From: Klebsormidium nitens
Taxonomy: Eukaryota > Streptophyta > Klebsormidiophyceae > Klebsormidiales > Klebsormidiaceae
DNA: 64,000 bases
Assembly: GCA_000708835.1 (NCBI GenBank)
Contig: DF236980.1
Location: 271,441 to 335,440 of the forward strand
Direction of reading: 5' to 3'
Position 1 is the stretch's first letter. Each line of letters starts with the position of its first letter. Shown here piece after piece: positions 54,972-64,000 of the stretch. The translations under genes were made by a program, and so were the position numbers. Under the pieces are notes generated by a model. The model saw only the letters and a program-made list of their open reading frames with translations. It did no database searches and was not told the origin of the DNA.

Positions 54972-57888
54972 CTAGGCTATCCTAACGACGATGGGCTGTC
55001 CTGCACTATAGAATCGATCCAAAAACACCCTTATGAGCGACTTGCCCTCGTACACTGCTTCCCAGAGCAAGCAGCAGTACTGCATCAACAGACTACACAA
55101 CGACACCACAATGGATTGCACGAATAAGCGTTGGTCGATGTAAATGCGCGTTGCTCTGGAGCTCCCCAGGACGTACAGGGTGGACTGAAAAATGGCCTGG
55201 GGTAGCGACTCCAACAGCAGTTCAGTCAGTCCCCGAGCCTCGTGGTAACGCTCGAAGACGATGATCTCGTCCCCCCCATGCCAGATGAAGCCCAAACCTC
55301 TCCGCCACTGACAGGAGATCTTGTACGAGCACCCCCAGCAGCCCCACGGGCAACAGGAGTATTGTAACCAACCCAGAAAACACGGAATCCTGATTCCCCT
55401 CAACCGCTCCACTTATGCCCAGCTCTGGCAGCGGCCACAACCACCTCACACGCACCCCTTTCCACCCACGCACCGGGCTCCTGGTCGAGACCCAAGACTT
55501 GGCTACCATGTACGCCCCCACGACGAACGGTGCGCAGACGGACGCCAGGATGACCCACATAGGCCACGCCCCATAAACTTCGCTCAGCACTAGGAAGTCA
55601 GTGACGATGTCCACCACAGGTAGGACGCCCAGCGCAGCTCCCCACAAGAAGAGGCCACCACGCCTCCAGCTGCGCATAAGCGCAAACTTACGTCAGCTTT
55701 AAGGATGAGGAAACCAAGGCGGGCCAGTGTGAATCCCGTGTGAATGATCAGAAGTCACAGAGTTTCAAAATTTATGGGAATTCAAGCAAGCAGAAAAAGG
55801 GACGTATAGGTAAAGAGCGCAAAAGAACGACTTACCCATGGATCTGGCCCGCATCTACTTCTTTGAGACCGCTTCCTCGGGTTCGACGTCGCCAGCGGGC
55901 TACCACGACGATGGGAATGGTTGCCAACAGCACCGCGGAAGCGAACACCCCGAAAACGAGCGCGGTGACCTTCTTCGCTTCAGGGTTGCCACACAGGTTG
56001 CCCGCCTGGACTCTCGAGAAACCGACTCCCGTGTACGCCCTCCCTTCGGGCCCAAGATCGATGTTGTCCACGAAATTGGGGTCCATCAAGTCGTAGACTG
56101 TGCCTCGTGCATTTTTAAGAGTATTGGTAAACGGGTTGGTAGCGTTGCTTAAGTCATAGACTGGGTAAGGAATGTCACCGTTGAGGAAGATCGATATTCT
56201 ACCCAAGCACACCCTTCTCCGCGTGCTACGCGGTAATGTCGCCCCAGTGCCCGCTAAGTTGACAATGCACCCTTCATCGCAGCCTCCCCAGAATTGGATG
56301 CTATCGAGATGGGGGTGCGAGCCCGTCAGGTTGACAATCTTGCAGGAGTTTGGCACAGACGAAAGATCCAGGTCTTTCGTGAACGAGTTACCAATGGACA
56401 GCGCCACATATGTGACATTGGTGTTTTTGAATGAAGAGGGTAGAGGGCATGTGAGCCCTAGGGTTGTCAAGAATCGAAAGTGGGACAAGTCAAGCCTTTC
56501 GCAAGTTGTGTCGGTAAAACTGAGGTTAAGGGTACCAAGACCCACAAGGCTGCCGAGCTGCGGGGGAATGGGGCCCGAGAGGTAAGTGGAAGAGAGATCG
56601 AGGCTGCTAAGCAGGCTGAGCTGGCCGAGTTGCAGGGGGATGGCCCCACGAAGGTCATTATGATTGAGAGAGAGATATGCAAGCTTGGTGAGGCTGCCAA
56701 GCTGTGGGGGGATTAAGTGCAAGAGGTCGTTGAAAGAGAGGTCGAGGTCGCTAAGATCAGCAAGGTTGCCAAGCTCTAAGGGTATGGAGCCCGAGAGGTC
56801 GTTATTGTTAAGCTGGAGATATGCAAGCTTGGTGAGGTTGCCGAGCTGTGGGGGGATTGGGCCAGAGAGCTTATTGCTGGAGAGGTAGAGGCCTTCCAGT
56901 TTCGCGAGTTTGCTAAGCTCCAAGGGAATGGGGCCAAGGAGGCGGTTGTTACTGAGGTCGAGAAATTGGAGACTAGTAAGATTCCCGAGTTGGCCGGGGA
57001 TGAGGCCTGAGAGGTAGTTGTTGCGAAGGGAGAGGATTTGAAGCTCGGAAAGGGTGCTGAGCTGCGGGGGAATAAGGCTGAATTTGTTACTGTCGAGGTA
57101 GAGGACTTGGAGGCTGGTGAGATTGCCGAGCTGCGGGGGGATAGGGCCCCAGAGTATGTTGCCATTGAGTAGTAATGTTTGGAGGCTAGTGAGGCCGCCG
57201 AGCTGCGGGGGGATGGGGCCTGAGAGAGTGTTGCTCCCAAGAGCAAGCGTGATGAGCCTGGTCAGGTAGCTAAGCTGCGAAGGGATGGGGCCAGAAAGGC
57301 TGTTTTTGAAGAGCTTCAGCTCTTTGAGCAACGTGAGTTGGCTAAGCTCAGGCGGGATTGGGCCGGAGAGGTTATTGTTGGAAAGGGCAAGGTTAGAAAG
57401 GCTGGTCAGGCTGCCGAGTTCAGGCGGGATGGGGCCAGAAAGGCGGTTATTGCTGAGGGAAAGTCTGGTGAGGTAGGCCAGGCTGCCAAGCTTCACAGGG
57501 ATGGGGCCGGAGAGATTGTTTTCGAAGAGGTAAAGTTTGGTGAGGTAGGTCAGACTGCCGAGCTCTGGGGGAAGGGGGCCGGAGAGGTTGTTGCCGCCGA
57601 GAACAAGTGTGTGAGGTTGGTCAGGGAGCCGAGTTGGGGGGAAATGGGCCCAGAGAGTTTGTTGCCGACAAGACTAAGGTAGGTGAGGTTGGTCAACCTG
57701 CCAAGCTCGGGGGGGATGGTGCCGTTGAGGCCTTTATACCCAAGGTCTATTTTGCTCTGGTTCCAAAGTGGGCCCTTGACTAGGTTTCCAATCTCTTCCA
57801 TAGTGGCTGAGCGCACCTCGCCCATGAGCCTGCACCCGCACAGGATCACCAGGACCAGCAACCTCACGCACAGGGGAGATGGAAGCAT
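54972..57888 (-). CDS. Leucine-rich-repeat membrane protein with XK-like C-terminal domain, two apparent frameshifts
   Basis: The N-terminal MLPSPLCVRLLVLVILCGC is a good signal peptide (ATG 57888; earlier in-frame Met exists). About 15 plant-type LRRs follow (GPIPPQLGNLTSLQ.L.L..N.L pattern), then a Cys-containing cap, a transmembrane helix (VFGVFASAVLLATIPIVVVA) and a short basic tail. An intron (55835-55670, donor GTAAGT) joins in phase 2 to a hydrophobic exon, 55669-54972. It has LPVVDIVTDFLVLSEVYG and ELLLESLPQAIFQSTLYVLG, resembling the transmembrane region of XK-related proteins. Two breaks are needed for one protein: a missing base near 57610 inside an early LRR (LTNLTHL then LVLGGNNLSG in another frame) and a G7 run at 55271-55277, where G6 would restore frame. 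Either a recent pseudogene or assembly errors. No kinase domain, so not a standard receptor kinase. Confidence -1.
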
Positions 57889-58304
57889 AGCCTTTGTGGA
57901 TGAGACCAGAGACTGTCTGCAGAGGCCATAAGTGAGCATTAGAGCATTCCAAAGCCAAATGTCTTTGATGGAAGAAGATTGATGCCTTGGATTGCTAGAG
58001 ACGAGAGACCCACGTTTGGCTATTGGAAGTGGGGTCCACCATAGGAATTTCTCATCCTCTGAAGCTTTGATCACAAGATGGACCTTTCCGTATACTTCGG
58101 CGATGCATACAGAGAGTATACTAAAGAGTCATGGTAAGAAATTGGGAAGCAACCAAGACCAATACATAGCGACGAAATATTAGGATCTGATGGAAAAAGA
58201 ACGAGATTAGAAACATCGACTCTGACTAGAACCCATTGGTCCAGCTACTACTAGCTACAACATGCGTGGCAGTTGATAATTGAAAGGCGCACTTCCACAA
58301 ACAG

Positions 58305-58332
58305 CAGCTCTGAAGGAAGTCCTTCAGAGCTG
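58305..58332. repeat. 13-bp perfect inverted repeat with 2-nt loop
   Basis: CAGCTCTGAAGGA, AG, TCCTTCAGAGCTG, followed by a T run. It would form a tight hairpin in either strand. Confidence -1.
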
Positions 58333-58508
58333 TTTTTCCACTCTCACCTTTCAGAGTTTCAGCAGTACAGCAAATGATGGAAAAAGAGGGGGTTTATCCA
58401 CAGTGACACGGTCTTCAAAGAGCCCACCAATACTCACCTTGACATGCCAAGTAGCAACGCAAGCTGCAAGCCACCAAACCAACCGGCCTTTTCACCATCC
58501 AAAATCTA

Positions 58509-58665
58509 CAGAAGTGCCAAGCCGAACAGGCCTTGGAACCTCCCTTCCTCGTCTTTCTTGGCACTCTCCCATCCAAGACCCAGGGCCACAGAAATGCCAA
58601 GCCATTAACAGGCCTTGGCAACTCCCTCCTTCAGTTTTCTTCCAAGGCACTCCCTCCTCCGCCAT
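58509..58665. repeat. 80-bp tandem duplication
   Basis: CAGAAGTGCCAAGCC..AACAGGCCTTGG at 58509 recurs as CAGAAATGCCAAGCC..AACAGGCCTTGG at 58589, each followed by a related CT-rich block with CTTGGCACTC or AAGGCACTC. Non-coding. Confidence -1.
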
Positions 58666-59913
58666 TGAACAGATGCATGCACGATCGCTCTGACAAATCT
58701 ATCGCGCAAATCGCGGTAGTGTTGACATCGTCAACAACGACCCCCGGGCCGGGCCTCTGGAGTCTGCATGGCAATCATTGCAACGTCCTACCGGGGCCTG
58801 AAACGCGGCCGCGTCGGCCAGGGGGGCCCAGGGCTTTGCCACCAACTTTCACCGGTGCCGGCTGTCTAATGGCCCTCCTACATTGCTGACCGGCTGGCCA
58901 CACGGGCTAAAGCACCGGGCGCCGGGTTTGCCTAGGCGCCCAGCATTTTTTGCCGGCTTTCCAGCCGGTGGGTACGTGCCTTCGGCACCGGTGCATCTGT
59001 CATATCTGCCGGCCAGGTCCAGCTACACCGGTTCGTGGCAAGCAGTGGCGTCGGGCCGTCGGCATGGGTCAATGATTGAACGTGACCCCTTTCGCTGCGC
59101 CCGCCGCGCGGTATTCCGTACGGCGGAAATGATTGGCTCCGGTTTTGGCAGCGCGCCTTGATTTTCGCCCGGGCTTTCAAAGGAGACCCATGACCTGCAT
59201 GACCGACTCACCGAGTCTTAGCGAGACTGTGCGTCACTGTTGGCGCAAAATGGACGATCTACATTGTTGTATTAGTGTCTCCAGTAATTTTTCTGTCTTA
59301 ACACCCTCCCGTGCCGCGATTATGAATGAACAGATCTATGAAGCTGGCCGGTCGGTACCACACCTACACAACGCCGGTCCTCCGGTGTAAAACGCGTGAC
59401 AAGTAAGCTCCATATATATTAACAGCATGGCAAAATTCTTCAGACGAGCAACCCGGTGCTAAGGAGATCGGACTCACCTTCGTGGCCGGCCTAGCTTGAA
59501 GCTGCATATATACGGTGCAAGGGTTCTAGATTGACTGTCAACAAGCTGTCAACGAACAAACGAAGACAATCATATACAATATGGCAGGCTCCATCTAGAA
59601 TCAGGTATATGGGATCTGAGCAGTGCATGCAGGAACCATCCTGTTGGACTGGATCACCAAGGCTTTCGTGTGGTTGGAAGGATGCTCCGTTCTATTCTGG
59701 TGCACCAAATCTCCTTATCAGCCGACTCATTATACGACGTGGGTGTCAGCATGCTTAGTCTGTGTCTCTGGCAGCAACTTTATTCGTGTTGCTTCGTGAT
59801 GCAACTCTCATGACGTACTTCATGGCGAAGCTGAGAGCAGAACGCGAAAGTCACGTCAGCTTTCGCGGAACACGCAAACTCAGGGCTGATTGTTGTTGCA
59901 AACCGTTTCGCAG

Positions 59914-62900
59914 GCGAGCAAGAAAAAGCGACCAAGGCCAAAGAAGCGGCCCTTGTGACCGGAAAAGACGCCCTTGCCGCAGGCCCAAAAGCAGCACCGC
60001 GCCGATGTGCGCAAGGGCGGGGAAACGAACGCGGGCGACACGATCCGCGTACTCAGGGTCGAGTTAGCGGAGGTAACCGAGCGGCTTAACCAAACCCGGA
60101 AGCAACTAGATACGGCGGAAAACCGCTGCGAGGAGCTGGCGAAGGAACTGCGCAACAAGGCACATGAGAACTCGAGGCTCGCCGCGGAGATTGCGGCGGT
60201 TAAGATAACCAAGATCGGGTTAAGCGAGGAGGGCTCGGTAACCCCGCGGAACGGGATTCCGCCGTTGGCGGCGGAGCGCAGCGGAGGCAGGGTGCTACAG
60301 GTGGCGTCGCTCTCGCAGGCGCTAGAGGAGGCTCAGAGATGGTGAGTCGGATAGGGAGTTTTCGGCGGTCGACAAGTCGTTAATGGTCGTCTGACCAATG
60401 TTTCGAGTCTTTCAAGGTGTCGACTTGGTCTTACAAGGGCAGACGTTCTGAACTTTGCCCCGCTTATCGACAAGGCGTTTGCTATTGAGAGTCCTTCTTA
60501 GTGTGCCGCCTGGATTCAACTCTGTGAACCTTCGCAAAGCCGCCCCCAATCTTCTGGGTTTGGATGCAAGAGCCCCGACCTTATCTCCTGTCTGGCAGAT
60601 TCTTCTTTCAAATGCTTCCGCTTCTTGATGTAGGGCCTCCGCGTTTGCGCGAGAATTTATGCTTGTCTTTTATGTCTCCGATTTCAAACTCACCCTCTAT
60701 TCGTCACTTGGAGTTGGCAATAGCTGACAATTGCAACAACCAACCTGCGAGATCTGAGTCTCCGCCCAGTACCTTCGAAACGCCTTCTTATTTCTGAAGC
60801 CTTCCCCATCACCCCTTACACAGCTTTTCAGGCCTTGATCTCTTTTCGGGTTCTTCCAACACATATTTGCCTCTTATTCCGGAACACAGATTAACTTTCC
60901 AACGTTGCACCATTGGCAAATGCTGGCTTTTGGTGTCTAACGCTCTAAACGTTTGAACTTTTTGATTCCCACAAAGCCAAAATCGTCCGTTTTTCTCACA
61001 GGGCCTCCCAAGCCGAGGACAGTCTGCGCATGCGCGAGCAAGCAGTCGCCGAGGCCGAGGAGGTGCGCGTGAGCCTGGAGCGGCGCGTGAAGGACGCGGA
61101 AACTAGAATGGCGGAAATGGGCTCCAGCCTGGAGAAGAAGGCGACCGAGGCGGCGCAGCTGCGGCAGGAGCTCGACGAGGAGCGCGAGGAGCGGGGCAGG
61201 CTGGAGGAGGATCTCGAGGTGGGTTAGCGGCCGGGTTAATGGGTGTGTTTGGGGGTTAGCGGCCGGGTTAATGGGTGTGTTTGGGGTTAGCGGAGGGTCT
61301 TTTTGAGATTTGAGGAATTTGCTCTTATTTGAATCTGATGGACAAGGAGCGGGATCAGGGAGGCAAGCTGGAGGAGGACCTCGAGGTGGGTTAGCGGCCC
61401 GGTTAACGGGTGTTTGTGTGGGTCCGTGAGGGTGTTCCGGATTGGTGGCTGGGTAACAATCTGAATCATACTCCGGTATAACGAGATTCGAGGCGTTGTC
61501 TCCGATTTTAGACTGATGCATGTGAAGCGCAAGGGTTTTGGATGCGAGGGCTGTGCAAAGAGGAGATCGTCGGACACGCAAGTCTCATCTTCGCACCTCT
61601 TGCGACGTCCTTCGTAACTCCTTGTGTTTCCATCCGGAATGTAAGTCTTTCCAAGAGGGCACTGGGTTGGAAGCCTTGGTGATTGTTGCCATCTCATGAC
61701 GATCCTTGACTGAGGGATCGCGTCAATTTTCTGACGTTGAAATCTAGATGTCTTACACCCTCGTGTACTTTACCCAGGCGCTCCAAGACGAGGCCGCCGC
61801 CAGCGACGCTGCCGCAATCGCGCAGCTCGCCGAGTCGGGCGCGCAGATCCAGTCCCTGACCGACGTCAAGACCCGCACCGAAGAACGCCTGTCGGCACTC
61901 ATGCGCGAGCGCGCCGAACTCGACGTCAAACTGGCGCTCCTTAAGCGCTCCAAGGAGGACGCTGACGCGCAGCTCAAAAACGCGCGGGCCGCGATCGTGC
62001 AGCTCGAAGCGAAGCTGATGTCAGAGGAGGGTCGCTCCGCGGACCTCGAGGCGCAGCTGACGTCAGCGGGCGAGCGGGAGAGGAGACTGGGCGAGGAACT
62101 AGCGGCGGGTGAAAAGGAGATCGGGGAACTGACGCAGAGGGTTGGGGCGTTGGAAGGGGAGAAGCAGGGGCTCGAGGTTTTGGCGGAGAATCGGACGGGC
62201 GATCTCGAGGAGTCGCGGGACGAGACGGCGCAGCTCAAGAACGAGTGCGAGGATATGAAGATTGAGTTAGCGCAGGTTAAGCCTAACAGCGCGGAGTTAG
62301 CGCGGGACCTTGCGGACACCAACGACGATCTGACCGACACTGAGAATAGGCTCGCTAAGAGCGACGAGAACCGGAACAAGGCCTGGGAGGAGGTCGAGCG
62401 GCTAACCGGGGTCAAGGAGGAGCTTAACCAGCGGTTGAGCATGTTTACCGGGGAGATCCGTAATCTCAACGAGCGCCTCTCGGAGGTTATCGCCGAAGTC
62501 GCGGATCTGCACAAGAAGCTCGGCGCGCTACGGAGCGAGAAGCACGAAGCGGAGCAGTCGTCGGTTCAGGCCAAGGCCGCGGCGGCCGAACTGGAGCTGC
62601 AACTAGCGGTGGCGCAGAAACGCGCGGCCGAGCTCGCGTCGAAACTGTCGGCGTCCGAGCAGAGCAACCGCGAGGTTTCGTCGCTGCTCGCGGAAACCAA
62701 GTCCCAGAAGAAGGAGGTTGAGAGCGAGTTGAAGGAGACTCGCAGCGTGGTGGCGCAACTGGGTAACGAGCTAACGGGGGTTAGGAACGAGGTTAAGGCG
62801 CGCGGAGCGGAGCTGGCCGCGGTTAAGGAGAAGATGGCGGCCAAGGTCAAGGAGGGCGCGGAGCGGGTTAGCAAGCTCAAGGGCGAACTGAGTGATGCGG

Positions 62901-63754
62901 TGCAGCGGGGCACGGAACTGGACAAGAAGCTTGGACAGGCCCTGCAGGTAAGGCGCTTGGATTTTACTTCCAACATTTTGTTTCTTATGACGTATTATTT
63001 CGAACTTGATACGACTTGCTTTCCTTGCCTGGTTTGCTGTCGTCGTTACTCGTGCCAGATTGGCGGCGTCAGGGTCTCCCTTGTCGAACTTCGCTCTGCG
63101 AACGAATGAAAAGTCGATTCAAATTTCTCTTGCACCTTTGCAAGACAACCTTTGGAAGGCATCCGCTGTCCATCTCGCTTCTTAAAGAGCAGGCTTTTGT
63201 TGTCTTGTTGTCTTTTGCGTGTGCTCCCTGATCGAACCACAACGTAGGGTTCAGGTTAGTGAAGGAGAATAGGAATTCTCGGCCAAAGAACCCTATCATA
63301 TTGACAATCCTTCTCCCAAACGAGGGATGCAGTTGGCGTGTGTTCCGGACCTCTTTGGGCCATATTGCTTTGCTACGGTCCTCTTCAAAGCAGCACAATT
63401 GGTCAGATCAAGTGATTGCTGCTTTCCTTTTTTCGAGCTCCTGCCATCTTTCCCTTCGCTAGCTCCTTCCTCTTCGATCTATAGGGCCTCGCCCAGCGCG
63501 ACCAGGCGCTCCTGACCGCCAGCGAGGAGCAGCGGGTCCTGTTGTCCGAAGTGGACACCCACAAAGGCGACGTCGCCAGGCTGGAGCACGAGCTGAACAG
63601 GGCCCTCACGGACGCGTCCGAAACGTCGGCCAAGCTGTACGAAGCGTTCGCAAAGCTGGCCGAGACGGAAGAGGCGCTCGCGGAGATCAAGGAAGAGAAG
63701 GAGAGCCTCGAGACGGGGCTGAGCGCGGTTCAGCAAGAGAAGGCGGACGTGCAA
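59914..63754 (+). pseudogene. Partial second copy of coiled-coil gene, exons 12'-15'
   Basis: Exons 59914-60341, 61002-61218, 61778-62947 and 63485-63754 match exons 12-15 of the gene at 33421-53810. Exons 13', 14' and 15' have identical lengths (217, 1170, 270 nt), open frames and working splice sites, even where the site changed (acceptor CTATAG and donor CAA|GTAAGA at exon 15'). Exon 14' differs by only about 13 of 390 residues while many silent sites changed. Exon 12' has one extra G (GCCGCAGGCCC against GCTGCGGCCC) that shifts frame, although it also creates a CAG that could serve as a later acceptor. No exon 11' lies upstream. The next exon would fall beyond 64000, so the 3' extent is unknown. 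It may be a truncated pseudogene or the 5' end of a rebuilt shorter gene. Confidence -1.
61223..61286 (+). repeat. 32-bp tandem duplication in intron 13'
   Basis: GTTAGCGGCCGGGTTAATGG and the following GTGTGTTTGGG occur twice head to tail just after the exon 13' donor. The source gene has one copy at 46792. It post-dates the segmental duplication. Confidence -1.
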
Positions 63755-64000
63755 GTAAGAGGGGAAATCTCAGCTTTATGATCCTCAACTTTTGGCGGGC
63801 TGCCTTGTGTAACTTCGGTTTCCAAGACTGGGTGTTGTGTGAACGTAATCTGATCACAACCTGGAAGTTTTCATGAGAAATTCTCTGGTAAAGGTGGGTG
63901 CTTCGTGATTTTAGAGCCCTCGGAAACTTGAACAGCACGCTGCTGTAATGGCGCTAGCTTTCCGAGCCCCTCGTGGGGATCCCCCGGTAGCTATACGCGC

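Larger units (their letters stand above)
57889..59640. other. Intergenic stretch upstream of LRR gene
   Basis: About 1.75 kb. Contains a small hairpin (58305-58332), an 80-bp tandem duplication near 58.5 kb, and a GC-rich patch (58740-59160) with CGGCCGC-type and CCGGTG/CACCGG words. No supported coding sequence; frames of 60-137 codons lack features. Confidence -1.

Overview
The window is nuclear DNA from an intron-rich eukaryote, most likely a streptophyte green alga of the Klebsormidium type. That name is an inference from gene content: a plant-type Fused/TIO kinase with a long ARM-like tail, a filament-like-plant-protein-style coiled coil, and an AVT-type amino-acid transporter. It also rests on the compact introns (mostly 150-800 nt, with GT..AG ends), GC-rich coding DNA and AT-richer spacers. 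No bacterial operon, rRNA gene, intact tRNA gene or CRISPR array was seen.

Layout. 1-2345 (-): tRNA-splicing endonuclease subunit SEN54, running off the left edge. 3005-4495 (+): intronless AVT-like transporter. 4.5-11.4 kb: gene-poor stretch holding a tandem segmental duplication with two copies of a small bacterial-looking gene (a broken copy at 5.9-7.2 kb, an open copy at 8.7-9.9 kb) and a 194-bp MITE-like element. 11491-21853 (-): Fused/TIO kinase, 15-16 exons. 23183-27450 (+): NUP50-like nucleoporin, 8 exons, with a probable GC-AG intron. 28585-32175 (-): isochorismatase-fold cysteine hydrolase, 7 exons. 33421-53810 (+): giant coiled-coil gene, 20 exons, about 2537 residues. 54972-57888 (-): leucine-rich-repeat membrane protein with an XK-like C-terminal part and two apparent frameshifts. 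59.64-63.75 kb (+): partial second copy of exons 12-15 of the coiled-coil gene. Three gene pairs are divergent: SEN54/AVT, TIO/NUP50 and hydrolase/coiled coil.

I rebuilt the exon-intron structures by matching splice sites with reading phase. The TIO, NUP50, hydrolase and coiled-coil models close in frame over their whole length (1376, 561, 248 and 2537 residues).

The most striking signal is not a gene. Exon edges are repeatedly copied in tandem into the neighbouring intron. In the coiled-coil gene at least nine edges show this, one as a four-copy array with a 166-167-bp period. The TIO gene shows it at two edges, plus a possible micro-exon inside another tandem duplication. This looks like a recurrent process that makes spare splice sites and decoy exons. 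The partial gene copy at 60-64 kb lets some of these events be ordered in time.
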